Below are positions 8,098-17,450 of a stretch of DNA of 34,362 nucleotides, piece by piece. The stretch comes from Gemmatimonadota bacterium (GTDB taxonomy: Bacteria > Gemmatimonadota > Gemmatimonadetes > Gemmatimonadales > GWC2-71-9), in NCBI GenBank assembly GCA_003169895.1, contig PNAE01000004.1, positions 361,186-395,547 of the forward strand, given 5' to 3'. A program made the position numbers and the translations under genes. Each line of letters opens with the position of its first letter. Within the stretch, counting starts at the first letter, position 1. Below the pieces are notes generated by a model. It made no database searches, had not been told where the DNA came from, and was given only the letters and a program-made list of their open reading frames with translations.

Positions 8098-10872
8098 GTG
8101 GTCAAGAGTAGAGTGCACGACCTCGCCGCTGAGTTTGCTGTTCCGGTGGAACAGCTCATGGGCATGTTGCGCGAGATGAACATCTTCGTGCGGAGCCACC
8201 TGTCCGCACTCGAACCGGACCAGGTGTCCGCGGTGCGCGTGCGCTGGGAACGGGAAAAGCGCAAGGCGGCCGAGGCACCAGCGCCCAAGAGGAGCCGCCG
8301 CAAGGTCGCCGTGCCCGCGCCGGCACCGCCCGCAGCCGAGGCCCGGCCAGTTCGGCGGCGTCGCACGGCGGCGGAGGTTGCGGAACACGATGCCAAGGCG
8401 GCGGCCGAGGCCGAAGAGGAGGCAGCGAAGACGGCCTTCGAGCTGGAGCCGCTCACCCTTGAGGGACCGTCCAGCGAGGCGGTGAAGCCGGCGTTGTCAA
8501 TCGACGAACGCGCCCGCCTGCTATTCAAGGACGTGCCGCCGGCGCCCGCCGAACTGACGGCGGAGTCGACCGGGACCGCCGAGGCGTCCGCCGCAGCGGC
8601 CGAGCGTGCGTCGATCGCGGCTCGTCCGCCGATCCCGCAGCGTGTCACGCTGCCGCCCTCCCGGCCGACCGTCCCCGGCGCGAGCAGTGGAGCGCCGCGT
8701 CCGTTCATCCCGCCGCGCGTGCAACGCCCAGCGCCGTCGTCCGGCCCGCAACGTGGCGGACCTGGCGGTCGCGGACCGACTGGTGGTACCGGCGGGCGCC
8801 CGCGGCCGGTGTTCTCCTCGAGTACTCCAGCGCCCCAGCGTAGCGGTGGGGCGCCGGCGCCGAGCGGCGGTCCGGTCGTGCGCCAGTTCGGACCGGACGC
8901 CCAACCGGGCGGCGGGCGGAAGAAGGGCAAGAAGGGCAAGAAGAGTTTCGTCGATCAGGATCAGGTGCAGGCGAACATCCTGAAGACGCTGCAGGGCATG
9001 AAGGGCAGCCCGGCTCGCAAGAAGAGCCGGTCGGACGAGCCGACGTATCGCGAGATCATCGCGTCACGCGCCGCCGAGGAGAAGGCCCTGGAAAAGACGC
9101 GGATTCGCGTCAATGAGTTCATCTCGGTGAGTGAGCTCGCTGACGCGATGAAGATTCCCGCCAACCAGATCGTCGCGTTCGCGTTCAAGGAACTGGGCCT
9201 GATGGTGACCGTGAACCAGCGGCTCGATTTCGACCAGATCGAACTGATTGCGTCGGAGTTCGGCTTCCAGGCCGTGAAGGAACAGGAGTATCACGCCGAA
9301 GTCGAGCCGGAGGAGCCGGAGGAAGCCGGCGAACTGAAGCCGCGGCCGCCGATCGTGACCATCATGGGGCACGTCGATCACGGCAAGACATCGCTGCTGG
9401 ATTATATCCGCAAGGCCAACGTCGTTGCCGGCGAGGCGGGTGGCATCACGCAGCACATCGGTGCCTATCACATCGAGCTGCCTGGGCGCAAGGCGATCAC
9501 GTTCCTTGACACGCCGGGCCATCAGGCATTCACCGCCATGCGCGCCCGCGGGGCGCAGGTGACGGACATCGTCGTGCTGGTCGTCGCAGCCGACGACCAG
9601 GTCATGCCGCAGACGGTCGAGGCAATTTCGCACGCGCGCAATGCCGGCGTCCCGCTCGTCGTCGCGATCAACAAGATCGATCTGCCATCCGCCAACGTGA
9701 TGAAGGTCAAGCAGGACCTCTTGCAGCAGAACGTGGTGCTCGAACAGTTCGGCGGCAAGGTGCTGAGTGCGGAGGTTTCTGCCAAGACCGGCCAGGGTGT
9801 GCCCGAACTGCTCGAGCAGATCCTGTTGCAGGCCGAGGTCCTTGAGCTCAAGGCGAACCCCGACGCGAAGCCGCAAGGATCCGTCATCGAGGCGACACTG
9901 GACGCCGGCAAGGGTCCGCTGGCCACGGTGCTGGTACAGAAGGGGACCCTGCGCGTCGGCGACAACTTCATCTGCGGCAAGTACTCCGGCCGCGTGCGTG
10001 CCCTGTTCGATGAGCGGGGCAAGCAGGTCAAGGCCGTCGGTCCGTCCATGCCGATCCAGGTACTCGGTTTCGACGGCGTCCCGTCGGCGGGCGACACGTT
10101 CTTGATGGTGTCGGATGCGAACGAGGCGCGGGAGATCGCGCAGAAGCGGCAGCGGCTCGAGCGCGAGGCGCAGAACCGGCGTTCTGCCCGCGGCGGCACG
10201 CTCGAGGATATCTCGCGCGCGCTCAAGGAAGGTGCCGTCACCCAGCTCCGCATCATCATCAAGGCCGACCAGGGTGGCCCGGCGGAAGCCCTTGCCGACG
10301 CGTTGGCTCAGCTCGGCACCAGCGAGGTTCGCGTCGATATCGTGCTGCGCGGCGTGGGACAGATCAGCGAGAGCGATGTGCTGCTCGCCAAGGCGTCGGG
10401 TGCCATCATCCTCGGCTTCCACGTGCGACCGGATGCCAACGCGCGTGCGGCCGCGGAGCGCGAAGGCGTCGACATCCGGACCTACCGGATCATCTATGAG
10501 GCCGTCGCCGACGTGAAGAGCGCGCTGGAAGGCCTGCTCAAGCCCGAGGAGAAGGAAACCATCCTGGGCGAGGCCGAGGTGATCGAGCTGTTCAAGGTGA
10601 GCCGCGTCGGCACCATCGCCGGGTCCATGGTGCGCAGCGGCGTCATCCCGCGCACCGCGAAGGTGCGCGTCATTCGCGACGGCACGCCGATCTATACTGG
10701 CAATCTGTCGTCGCTGAAGCGCTTCAAGGACGACGCCAAGGAAGTCAAGGAAGGGCTCGAATGCGGCATCGGCATCGAGAACTTCAACGACGTCAAGGTC
10801 GGCGACCGGATCGAGGCATATCGGCTGGAAGAGGTCAAGCGCACGCTGGCCGCTTCGGCGGCGGAGGGTTGA
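8098..10872 (+). CDS. infB: Translation initiation factor IF-2
   Basis: IF-2 is the GTPase that delivers fMet-tRNA to the 30S subunit and promotes subunit joining. The 924-residue protein begins with an IF2_N domain ([16 protein letters not shown]). A long low-complexity Ala/Pro/Arg/Gly linker (about 60-300, including GG-rich repeats) comes next, then a Lys-rich patch and a second IF2_N-like domain ([19 protein letters not shown], about 340-395). The GTPase core carries G1 GHVDHGKT (from G424), G3 DTPGH (from D471), G4 NKID (from N525) and G5 SAKTG. The start is GTG at 8098 with GGAGGAG just three bases ahead, a tight spacing. It is followed after six bases by rbfA. Confidence 0.98.
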   Translation: MVKSRVHDLAAEFAVPVEQLMGMLREMNIFVRSHLSALEPDQVSAVRVRWEREKRKAAEAPAPKRSRRKVAVPAPAPPAAEARPVRRRRTAAEVAEHDAKAAAEAEEEAAKTAFELEPLTLEGPSSEAVKPALSIDERARLLFKDVPPAPAELTAESTGTAEASAAAAERASIAARPPIPQRVTLPPSRPTVPGASSGAPRPFIPPRVQRPAPSSGPQRGGPGGRGPTGGTGGRPRPVFSSSTPAPQRSGGAPAPSGGPVVRQFGPDAQPGGGRKKGKKGKKSFVDQDQVQANILKTLQGMKGSPARKKSRSDEPTYREIIASRAAEEKALEKTRIRVNEFISVSELADAMKIPANQIVAFAFKELGLMVTVNQRLDFDQIELIASEFGFQAVKEQEYHAEVEPEEPEEAGELKPRPPIVTIMGHVDHGKTSLLDYIRKANVVAGEAGGITQHIGAYHIELPGRKAITFLDTPGHQAFTAMRARGAQVTDIVVLVVAADDQVMPQTVEAISHARNAGVPLVVAINKIDLPSANVMKVKQDLLQQNVVLEQFGGKVLSAEVSAKTGQGVPELLEQILLQAEVLELKANPDAKPQGSVIEATLDAGKGPLATVLVQKGTLRVGDNFICGKYSGRVRALFDERGKQVKAVGPSMPIQVLGFDGVPSAGDTFLMVSDANEAREIAQKRQRLEREAQNRRSARGGTLEDISRALKEGAVTQLRIIIKADQGGPAEALADALAQLGTSEVRVDIVLRGVGQISESDVLLAKASGAIILGFHVRPDANARAAAEREGVDIRTYRIIYEAVADVKSALEGLLKPEEKETILGEAEVIELFKVSRVGTIAGSMVRSGVIPRTAKVRVIRDGTPIYTGNLSSLKRFKDDAKEVKEGLECGIGIENFNDVKVGDRIEAYRLEEVKRTLAASAAEG

Positions 10873-10878
10873 CATTCC

Positions 10879-11250
10879 ATGGCCGGCAAGGCGTCGTCGC
10901 GCCGACCTGAACAGGTCGCGGAAAGCATTCGTGCCACGCTGACTGAGGCGCTGTTGCGGGGAGACGTCCGCGACCCGCGGGTGAACATGGTGACCGTGAG
11001 CGCGATCGAGGTGACGCGGGACCTCGGGCACGCGACGGTGCAGGTGGTACCCCACGGCACGGCGGAAGAGAAGGCGGCCGCGCTGGAGGGCTTGCAGAGC
11101 GCCGCGGGCTTCCTGCGCCGGATGGTCGCCCGCACGCTGACGACCCGGACCGTGCCGACGTTGCACTTCGTGCTCGACCGCGGGTTCGAGCACGCCCAGC
11201 GAGTCGATCAGCTGCTCGCGGAGATCAAGCGCGAGGAGGAGACCTCCTGA
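10879..11250 (+). CDS. rbfA: 30S ribosome-binding factor RbfA
   Basis: RbfA is a small KH-fold protein that binds the 30S subunit and helps mature the 5' end of 16S rRNA. The 123-residue length is typical. Recognisable family features are RPEQVAESIRATLTEAL at the start, DPRVNMVTVSAIEVTRDLGHATVQV in the central strands, and the LQSAAGFLRRMVARTL helix followed by PTLHFVLDRGFEHAQRVDQLL. It lies between infB and truB, the classic order. The C-terminal codons overlap a purine-rich GAGGAGGAG run that probably serves as ribosome binding site for truB. Confidence 0.94.
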   Translation: MAGKASSRRPEQVAESIRATLTEALLRGDVRDPRVNMVTVSAIEVTRDLGHATVQVVPHGTAEEKAAALEGLQSAAGFLRRMVARTLTTRTVPTLHFVLDRGFEHAQRVDQLLAEIKREEETS

Positions 11251-11258
11251 TCGGAGGG

Positions 11259-12104
11259 TTGCTCATTGACAAGCCCGCCGGCTGGACGTCGCACGATGTC
11301 GTCGCGGTCGTTCGCCGGCAGCTCGGCACTCGCGAGGTCGGCCATGCGGGAACGCTGGACCCGTTCGCGACCGGTCTGCTTGTGGTGCTCGTCGGCAAGG
11401 CCACGCGACTGGCCCGGTTCGTCGAACGGATGCCCAAGCAGTACCAGGCTGTCGTGCGGTTCGGAGTCGGCACCGACACGGACGACCGGACTGGCAGGGT
11501 AACGAGCGCACTCCAGCCCGAGTCGTGGCCGGATCGCGACGCGCTGCGGGCGCTCGCGGCGGAGTTCGTCGGGCGGCAGGCGCAGCGGCCGCCGGCGTTT
11601 TCCGCCAAGCACGTCGCCGGGATCCGCAGCCACGTGCTGGCGCGGCGCGGCCAGGTACTCGAGTTGCCGGAGGTAGCGGTCGAGATCCATGGCATCGACG
11701 TTCTCGATTGGTCGCCACCGGACCTCACACTGGAAGCGACCGTGGGCCGCGGGACGTATCTGCGGGCGCTGGCTCGGGACTTGGGGCATCGCAGCGGCAT
11801 CCCAGCGCACTGCGCCGAGTTGCGCCGGATGTCGGTCGGTCCTTTTACCGTGCGCGCCGCGATCGCACCGCTTGACGTGACGCCTGACTGCCTGATTCCC
11901 CCGGCCGCGCTGCTGCCGGAGCTCGCGACGGCGACCGTGGACGACGCGGGCAGCCGCGAAATCGGGTTCGGCCGGCGTGTGGCACAAGAGCACCGGTACG
12001 ACGGCACCGGTGCACTGCTGGCAGCCGACGGCAGGTTGCTTGCCGCGGCGGAAGGGCACGATGGCTGGTGGCACCCCGTGGTCGTTTTCGAGCCGGCACC
12101 GTGA
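11259..12104 (+). CDS. truB: tRNA pseudouridine(55) synthase TruB
   Basis: TruB makes pseudouridine 55 in the T-loop of tRNAs. The sequence shows LIDKPAGWTSHDVV, the catalytic motif GHAGTLDPFATGLLVVLVGKATR with the essential Asp in TLDP, the TDTDDRTG stretch, and the C-terminal RRMSVGPFTVRAAI. The start is uncertain: TTG at 11259 is the first conventional start but leaves no spacing to GGAGGG. A CTG at 11247 overlaps the rbfA stop (CTGA) and would give the IGGLLIDKPAGW N-terminus usual for the family, with GAGGAGGAG at good distance. The 3' end overlaps ribF by the GTGA tetranucleotide. The protein is about 281-285 residues. Confidence 0.93.
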   Translation: MLIDKPAGWTSHDVVAVVRRQLGTREVGHAGTLDPFATGLLVVLVGKATRLARFVERMPKQYQAVVRFGVGTDTDDRTGRVTSALQPESWPDRDALRALAAEFVGRQAQRPPAFSAKHVAGIRSHVLARRGQVLELPEVAVEIHGIDVLDWSPPDLTLEATVGRGTYLRALARDLGHRSGIPAHCAELRRMSVGPFTVRAAIAPLDVTPDCLIPPAALLPELATATVDDAGSREIGFGRRVAQEHRYDGTGALLAADGRLLAAAEGHDGWWHPVVVFEPAP

Positions 12105-13036
12105 CTGCTGCTCGTGGCAGTGTGGTGACCGTCGGCACGTTTGACGGCGTGCATCGCGGCCACCGCGCGGTGCTCGACGAGACGGCCCGACGGGCCGAGG
12201 CCTCTGGACGCCGGAGCGTGCTGGTTACCTTCGAGCCGCATCCGCTCGACGTCGTGAACCCCGCCGCGGCGCCGGCGCGGCTCACCACCGCGGTCGAACG
12301 ACTGGAAGTCGTCGCAACGAGTCGGCTCGAGCGGATGCTGGTCCTCAGGTTCGATCGGGCGATGGCCGGCAGTTCGCCCGAGGAGTTCGTCGATCACGTG
12401 TTGCTTGAGCGGTGCGGGATGCGCGAGCTTGTGGTCGGTCACGATCACGGTTTTGGCCGGGGCCGTAGTGGCGATGCCGCCACGCTGCAGGCGCTCGGTC
12501 GGGATCGCGGCTTTCCGGTTGAAGTGGTCGAACCGGTCGCGGTGAATGGCAGTCCGGTGTCGAGTACCGCCATTCGCCGTGCCGTCGCCGGCGGCGATCT
12601 GGACCTGGCGGCGAGACAGTTGGGGCGCCGCTATTCGGTGAGCGCCGTGGTGCAGCGAGGCGAGCGGCGCGGGCAGGCAGTTGGCTTCCCGACGCTCAAC
12701 CTCGCGGTGCCGACGCGGAAACTCTTGCCGCCCGATGGCGTGTATGCGGCATTCGTCGAAACGCCTGCGGGCCGGTTCGGGGCGATGATGAACCAGGGGC
12801 ACCGTCCCACGTTTGGTGACGGGCGGCGGCTGATCGAGGTGCATCTGTTCGGCTTTGCGGGTGACCTGTACGACCGCTGGGTGCGGGTGGAATGGATCGC
12901 GCCCCTGCGAGAGATTCGCCGCTTCGATGGCGTGGCGGCGCTCCGGCATCAGCTGGAGGATGATCGCCTGCGCGCAATGGCCATACTGGCCGCCGCGCGC
13001 GTGGACCCTGATGCGCCGCTCGCGGCGCTTGAGTGA
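12101..13036 (+). CDS. ribF: Bifunctional riboflavin kinase / FAD synthetase RibF
   Basis: RibF phosphorylates riboflavin to FMN and adenylates FMN to FAD. The N-terminal adenylyltransferase domain has VVTVGTFDGVHRGHRAVL, VTFEPHPLDVV and VVGHDHGFGRGRSGD, with SSTAIRRAVAGGDLD marking its end. The C-terminal kinase domain has RRGQAVGFPTLNLAVP (the PTxN motif), DGVYAAFVE and NQGHRPTFGDGRRLIEVHLFGF. The GTG at 12101 overlaps the truB stop (GTGA) and gives 311 residues, placing the first strand close to the N-terminus as in other RibF proteins, so it was preferred to an upstream GTG-like extension inside truB. It is followed by secD with overlapping stop and start region. Confidence 0.95.
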   Translation: MTAARGSVVTVGTFDGVHRGHRAVLDETARRAEASGRRSVLVTFEPHPLDVVNPAAAPARLTTAVERLEVVATSRLERMLVLRFDRAMAGSSPEEFVDHVLLERCGMRELVVGHDHGFGRGRSGDAATLQALGRDRGFPVEVVEPVAVNGSPVSSTAIRRAVAGGDLDLAARQLGRRYSVSAVVQRGERRGQAVGFPTLNLAVPTRKLLPPDGVYAAFVETPAGRFGAMMNQGHRPTFGDGRRLIEVHLFGFAGDLYDRWVRVEWIAPLREIRRFDGVAALRHQLEDDRLRAMAILAAARVDPDAPLAALE

Positions 13037-13038
13037 CG

Positions 13039-14694
13039 ATGCTTTCATCACTGCGCAATCGCATGATCCTGATCGGTGTGATGATCCTCGCTTCGATCAT
13101 CTACCTGGTCCCGCGCACGGAGACCGTCCGGGAGCGGGATGCCCAGGGCATCATGCAGGACGTGCCCCGCAAGCGGGTGCCGCTCAAGTACGGTCTCGAC
13201 CTGCAAGGCGGCATGCACCTGGCGCTGGGACTCGACACCAGCGCCAAGAAGGTGGCCGATCCGGCGGGGGCGATCGAACTCGCGCTGACGGTGCTGCGCA
13301 AGCGCATCGACGAGTTCGGCGTCAGCGAGCCGCTGATCCAGAAGGTCGGCAGCGACCAGATCGTGGTCGAACTGCCGGGCCTGACCGATCCCGAGCGCGC
13401 CAAGAAGGTGGTCGAGAGCCAGGCGTTCCTCGAATTCCGCTTGACCGACAAGACCGGTGGCTTCGAGGCCGCGATTCCATCGATGGACAAGGAGCTCGCG
13501 CGCCTCGGCGTCAAGAGCACCGGCGCGGCACCGAAAGCCAACGGCGTGGCCGCACTCCTCACCGGCGACACCGGCAAGAAGACCGGTCCCGACTCTGCCA
13601 AGGCAGCGGCCGATACGGTTGGTGCTTCGATCCTCGCGGGACTGATCCACGCGCCGTCGGACGTCGGCTTGTCGCCGATGCCCGGGGAATACGCGGTACT
13701 GGAGACGGCCTATCTGCGGGTCGACTCGCTGCTGTTCGTTCCGGAGGTCCGGCGTCTCTGGCCCCGCGGCGTCGAGCTCAAGTGGTCGCAAGCGCCGATG
13801 TCGATCGGCACCCAGCAGGTGCGGTTGCTCTACGCCCTGTCCGACAAGGCGATCGTCGACGGTGGGCATCTCATCGACGCGGCCGCGCAGATCGATCCAC
13901 TCTCCCAGCGACGCACGGTGTCGTTCACGCTGGATCGCGCCGGTGGCCGGGTCTTCGGCGCCGAGACCGGTCGTCACGTCGGCGACTACATGGCGATCCT
14001 GCTGAACAACAAGGTCGAAGGCCAGCCGCCGGTGATCCAGAGCCGCATCGATCAGCATGGCCAGATCGAGCTTGGCAATCGTTCGCTGGCCGAGGCGCAG
14101 GATCTGGCGCTGACGCTCAAAGCCGGCGCCTTGCCCGTTCCGCTCAAGATCATCGAGGACTTTCAGGTGGGCGCGTCGCTCGGCCAGGACTCAATCCGCG
14201 CTGGCATTACGGCCGGCGTCGTGGGCGCCATCCTCGTCGTGCTGATCATGATCGGTTACTACCGGATGGCCGGCGTTCTCGCGGTCATCGCGCTCGGCCT
14301 GTACGTCCTGTTCACCCTGGCCGGGCTCGCCGCGATTCAGGCCACGCTGACGCTGCCCGGTCTCGCCGGCCTGGTGCTGTCCGTCGGCATCGCCGTCGAT
14401 GCCAACGTGCTGATCTTCGAGCGCATCCGCGAAGAGTTGATCGCCGAGCGATCCGTCCGGCTCGCGGTGGAAGAGGGTTTCAAGCACGCCATGAACGCCA
14501 TCGTTGATTCCAACGTGTCGACGGTGCTCACGGCGATGTTCCTCTTCCAGTTCGGCACCGGCCCGGTCAAGGGCTTCGCGGTGACGCTGATCATGGGCAT
14601 CGCGGCGTCGATGGTGACCGCGGTATTCGTCACCAAGACGTTCTTCCTGCTCTGGCTGCAACGCCGGCCCACCGCCACAACGCTGAGTATCTGA
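13039..14694 (+). CDS. secD: Protein translocase subunit SecD
   Basis: SecD works with SecF as a proton-driven RND-type partner of SecYEG, pulling exported proteins outward. The protein has an N-terminal membrane helix (about 8-26, ILIGVMILASIIYLV), the D1 signature YGLDLQGGMHLALGLD, and a large periplasmic region including ELPGLTDPERAKKVVESQAFLEFRL. A C-terminal bundle of five membrane helices follows, with GIAVDANVLIFERIREEL and VDSNVSTVLTAMFLFQFGTGPVKGFAVTL. The ATG at 13039 gives 551 residues; a GTG at 13033 overlapping the ribF stop is equally possible. An Ala/Gly/Lys-rich low-complexity insert lies around residues 150-200 in the periplasmic part. The gene is followed directly by secF. 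Confidence 0.96.
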   Translation: MLSSLRNRMILIGVMILASIIYLVPRTETVRERDAQGIMQDVPRKRVPLKYGLDLQGGMHLALGLDTSAKKVADPAGAIELALTVLRKRIDEFGVSEPLIQKVGSDQIVVELPGLTDPERAKKVVESQAFLEFRLTDKTGGFEAAIPSMDKELARLGVKSTGAAPKANGVAALLTGDTGKKTGPDSAKAAADTVGASILAGLIHAPSDVGLSPMPGEYAVLETAYLRVDSLLFVPEVRRLWPRGVELKWSQAPMSIGTQQVRLLYALSDKAIVDGGHLIDAAAQIDPLSQRRTVSFTLDRAGGRVFGAETGRHVGDYMAILLNNKVEGQPPVIQSRIDQHGQIELGNRSLAEAQDLALTLKAGALPVPLKIIEDFQVGASLGQDSIRAGITAGVVGAILVVLIMIGYYRMAGVLAVIALGLYVLFTLAGLAAIQATLTLPGLAGLVLSVGIAVDANVLIFERIREELIAERSVRLAVEEGFKHAMNAIVDSNVSTVLTAMFLFQFGTGPVKGFAVTLIMGIAASMVTAVFVTKTFFLLWLQRRPTATTLSI

Positions 14695-14695
14695 C

Positions 14696-15667
14696 ATGGT
14701 CCGAATTTTTGCGCACGCCAATTACGACTTCATCGGGTTCCGCGGCAAGGCGATTCGCGCCACCATCGCACTCTTCGTGGTCGGGATGATCGCCCTGATC
14801 GTTCGCGGCGTGAACTATTCCGTCGAATTCACCGGCGGCACGCTGATGCGGATTACGGTGACCGGGCCCAACGCTGCCCCGGGAGCACTGCGCGCGGGCT
14901 TGCAGCAGGTCGGGATCGGCGACGCGGAAATCACGCCCTTCGGCCAGAACCAGTACCTGATCCGCGCCCCTAACGCCATCGGGACCGATCCAGATAACAC
15001 GAGCGTCACGGCCACCGCCATCGGAAAGGCCCTCGATCAGGTAGTCGGCGTGGGAAAGTGGCGATCGGATGGCAGCCATGCGGTCGGTCCCAAGGTCGGC
15101 TCCGAACTGCGGACGAAGGCGTTTCTGGCGATCTTCCTGTCGTTCTTCGCGGTCCTGGCGTACCTCGCGTACCGGTTTGAATGGCGCTTCGGACTCGCCG
15201 CCGTGGTCGCCACGTTCCACGACATCGTGCTGACCATCTGCTTCATTGCGGTGATGAAGCTGGAGGTGAGCCTGATCGTGGTGGCAGCGGTGCTGTCGAT
15301 GGTCGGCTACTCACTCAACGACACCATCGTCATCTTCGACCGCGTGCGCGAGAACCTGCGCAAGAACCGCCGCGATCACCTGGTCGAGGTGCTCAACCGG
15401 TCGATCAACGAGACGCTGCCGCGGTCGGTCCTGACGCACACAACCGCGCTGGCGACGCTGACGGCACTGGCAATCTTCGGTGGCCCGGTCATCCGCCCGT
15501 TCGCCCTGGTGATGTTCTTCGGCGTGTTCACCGGAACGTTCTCATCCGTGTTTATCGCCGCGCCGGTCCTGCTCATCATCGAGCACAAGTGGCCCGGTGT
15601 CGACGGCCGTGGCGTCAAGGTCGGGGCGAAGAGCGTCGGCGCGCGCAGCAAGCCGCATCCGGCCTGA
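14696..15667 (+). CDS. secF: Protein translocase subunit SecF
   Basis: SecF is the second RND-like half of the SecDF export motor in the inner membrane. The 323-residue protein has a first membrane helix (IALFVVGMIALIVR) and the periplasmic signature VNYSVEFTGGTLMRI. Five more helices follow, with AAVVATFHDIVLTICF, the conserved VGYSLNDTIVIFDRVRENLR and SINETLPRSVLTHTTAL. The cytoplasmic tail is basic (KVGAKSVGARSKPH). The ATG begins one base after the secD stop, so the two are certainly co-translated. The next gene, tatD, starts four bases after the SecF stop. Confidence 0.96.
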   Translation: MVRIFAHANYDFIGFRGKAIRATIALFVVGMIALIVRGVNYSVEFTGGTLMRITVTGPNAAPGALRAGLQQVGIGDAEITPFGQNQYLIRAPNAIGTDPDNTSVTATAIGKALDQVVGVGKWRSDGSHAVGPKVGSELRTKAFLAIFLSFFAVLAYLAYRFEWRFGLAAVVATFHDIVLTICFIAVMKLEVSLIVVAAVLSMVGYSLNDTIVIFDRVRENLRKNRRDHLVEVLNRSINETLPRSVLTHTTALATLTALAIFGGPVIRPFALVMFFGVFTGTFSSVFIAAPVLLIIEHKWPGVDGRGVKVGAKSVGARSKPHPA

Positions 15668-15671
15668 GCCG

Positions 15672-16436
15672 GTGTTGATCGACACGCACTGCCATCTTAC
15701 GGACGCGGCCTTTTCGTCCGATCGATCGCAGGCGCTCGAGCGAATGCGCGCCGCCGGTGTCGGTCGCGCCCTCGTCGTGGAGAGCGAGCTGGACCGGCTC
15801 GACGGGACGCTGTCCTGGGCGGCCGACGAAACTTGCCTCGGGGTTGCGGCGGGTTGCCATCCGCACAACGCCCGGGCCTGGGACGATCGGGTCGCGGAAC
15901 AGGTGTGCCGCGCCTGGGTCAACCCGATGGTGCGCGCCGCCGGCGAAATCGGGCTCGACTACCACTACGACCACTCACCCCGGGACGTCCAGCGGCGCGT
16001 ATTCGCCGATCAGTTGTCGATGGCCGTCGACGCGCGCCTCCCGGTGGTCATCCATGCCCGCGAAGCCGACGACGACGTCGTCGCCGTTCTCCGCGAGCGG
16101 CCGGCGGCAACCGTCGTGCTGCACTCGTTCTCGAGCGGTGCCACGCTCCGTGACGCCGGCTTGGCCGCCGGCTGGTTCTTTTCGTTCAGCGGCATGGTGA
16201 CGTTCAACTCCTGGGCTCTGCTCGACACGGTTCGCGCGGTGCCCGCAGACCGGCTGCTGATCGAAACCGATTCCCCCTATCTCGCGCCGGTGCCGCATCG
16301 CGGCAAGCGCAATGAGCCGGCGTTCGTGGTCGAGGTTGCGAGGAAGCTCGCGGCGATCCGCGGCGTGTCGTTCGATGAGATCGCCGAAACCACGACAAAC
16401 AATGCCCTGCGGGTATTTTGGGGGCAGTCCATCTGA
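15672..16436 (+). CDS. tatD: TatD family metal-dependent deoxyribonuclease
   Basis: TatD proteins are TIM-barrel hydrolases with metal-dependent 3'-5' DNase activity; a DNA-repair role is reported for E. coli TatD. Ligand motifs are all present: IDTHCHL at the N-terminus, AGEIGLDYHYDHSP, PVVIHAREADDD, VVLHSFSSG, and LIETDSPYLAPVPHRGKRNEP. The GTG at 15672 gives a start of VLIDTHCHL, exactly as expected for the family, and a product of 254 residues. Five bases separate it from secF, making it the last clear member of this operon before a 62-base gap to ridA. Confidence 0.94.
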   Translation: MLIDTHCHLTDAAFSSDRSQALERMRAAGVGRALVVESELDRLDGTLSWAADETCLGVAAGCHPHNARAWDDRVAEQVCRAWVNPMVRAAGEIGLDYHYDHSPRDVQRRVFADQLSMAVDARLPVVIHAREADDDVVAVLRERPAATVVLHSFSSGATLRDAGLAAGWFFSFSGMVTFNSWALLDTVRAVPADRLLIETDSPYLAPVPHRGKRNEPAFVVEVARKLAAIRGVSFDEIAETTTNNALRVFWGQSI

Positions 16437-16498
16437 GCGGGGCGTGACCGGTCGCACCGCGCGCGACGTTCGCCAGCAATCAACCTACGGGACAGCCC

Positions 16499-16873
16499 AT
16501 GGAAATCATCTCCACGCCCGACGCTCCGAAGGCGATCGGTCCCTACTCGCAAGGCATCGCGATGCACGGTTTCCTGTTCACCGCCGGGCAGATCGCCCTC
16601 GACCCGGCCACAATGGAGGTCGTCGCCGGCGGGATTACCGAGCAGACCGAGCGGGTGATGCAGAACCTGCAGAATGTCCTTGCCGCGGCCGGCCTCAGCC
16701 TCGCCAACGTCGTGAAGACGACCGTGTTCCTCCAGGACATGGCAGAGTTCGCGCCGATGAACGAAGTGTACGCTCGATTCTTCGGCCCCCACCGTCCGGC
16801 GCGCTCCACGGTGGGGGTGGGCGGACTGCCGCGCGGGGTACGCGTGGAGATCGAGGTAATCGCTGCGCGGTAG
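16499..16873 (+). CDS. ridA: RidA family enamine/imine deaminase
   Basis: RidA hydrolyses reactive 2-aminoacrylate and related enamines released by PLP enzymes, protecting those enzymes. The 124-residue protein matches the family throughout: PKAIGPYSQGI, FTAGQIALDPATME, the TERVMQNLQNVLAAAGLSLANVVKTTVFLQDM stretch in pieces, and PARSTVGVGGLPRGVRVEIEVIA. The substrate-carboxylate-binding arginine is R102 and the conserved glutamate is E118. The gene lies 62 bases after tatD. Its stop codon is in the loop region of a long hairpin (see 16852-16889). Confidence 0.95.
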   Translation: MEIISTPDAPKAIGPYSQGIAMHGFLFTAGQIALDPATMEVVAGGITEQTERVMQNLQNVLAAAGLSLANVVKTTVFLQDMAEFAPMNEVYARFFGPHRPARSTVGVGGLPRGVRVEIEVIAAR

Positions 16874-16889
16874 CGCGGCGATCACCTCG
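16852..16889 (+). terminator. Long hairpin spanning the ridA stop codon (possible intrinsic terminator without a T-run)
   Basis: The arms pair as CGAGGT, then ATCGC, then GCGC, with one A-C mismatch and one T-G wobble between the blocks, closing a GGTA tetraloop. The first two bases of the TAG stop codon (16871-16873) are in that loop. No T tract follows, so it is not a standard terminator; it may be a processing or stabilising structure for the ridA end. Confidence 0.45.
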
Positions 16890-16967
16890 CCCGGAGCAGC
16901 GCGCGGGGCCGTCCGCATCGCTGCCATGGTGTCGGCGCGGAGCGCCGGAAGGCTCTACTTTCCGTGC

Positions 16968-17450
16968 ATGCGATCCTTGGTGTTCGCGCTGGCCCTTGCC
17001 GCCAGCGTGGTGCCGTCACTCGGCGCGCAGAACCCGGGCGCGCCGCCCGCCGCGCCGACGCGCGCGGCCCGCGACACGATCGCCCACCGGCCGGGCCCGA
17101 TGAATTATTTCTTCCGGTCGTTCGTGATTCCGGGGTGGGGTCAGGCATCGCTCGATCGCAAACTCACCGGCGCGCTGTTCATCGGGTTTGAGGGGCTCGC
17201 CATCAGCATGGCGATGAAAGCCAACGCCGAGCTGCCGTATCTGGATCGCACCGACTCGTTGACCGCGGCGTCGCGTCGCGCGGAGCGACAGGATTGGATC
17301 GTGTTGATCGTGTTCAACCATCTCTTTTCGGCGCTCGAGGCATATGTCTCGGCGCACCTGCTCGATTTTCCGCCTGATCTTCGCATACGGGCCATGCCGT
17401 TTCCCGGTCAGCGTACCGGCTTCGGCGTGCACATCGGACTGCCACGGTGA
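16968..17450 (+). CDS. Small exported membrane protein, DUF5683-like
   Basis: The product (160 residues from ATG 16968) starts with a signal peptide (MRSLVFALALAASVV, with cleavage likely after LGAQ) and a Pro/Ala-rich stretch. It continues with FVIPGWGQASLDRKLTGALFIGFEGLAISMAM, which has the PGxGQ plus hydrophobic-helix layout of DUF5683-like proteins. A second hydrophobic helix is at IVLIVFNHLFSALEAYVSAHLLDF. The family is common in Bacteroidetes-like and Gemmatimonadota genomes and has no assigned function. An upstream in-frame GTG-type start would extend the protein by 14 residues ahead of the signal peptide, which is less likely. The stop overlaps the murI start (TGATG). Confidence 0.7.
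   Translation: MRSLVFALALAASVVPSLGAQNPGAPPAAPTRAARDTIAHRPGPMNYFFRSFVIPGWGQASLDRKLTGALFIGFEGLAISMAMKANAELPYLDRTDSLTAASRRAERQDWIVLIVFNHLFSALEAYVSAHLLDFPPDLRIRAMPFPGQRTGFGVHIGLPR

Noticed and set aside
9064-11193. Very long open frames on the minus strand opposite infB and, likewise, opposite truB/ribF (11225-13051)
   Set aside because: They lie opposite strongly conserved genes, have Arg/Ala/Gln/His-rich composition typical of high-GC antisense frames and match no family.
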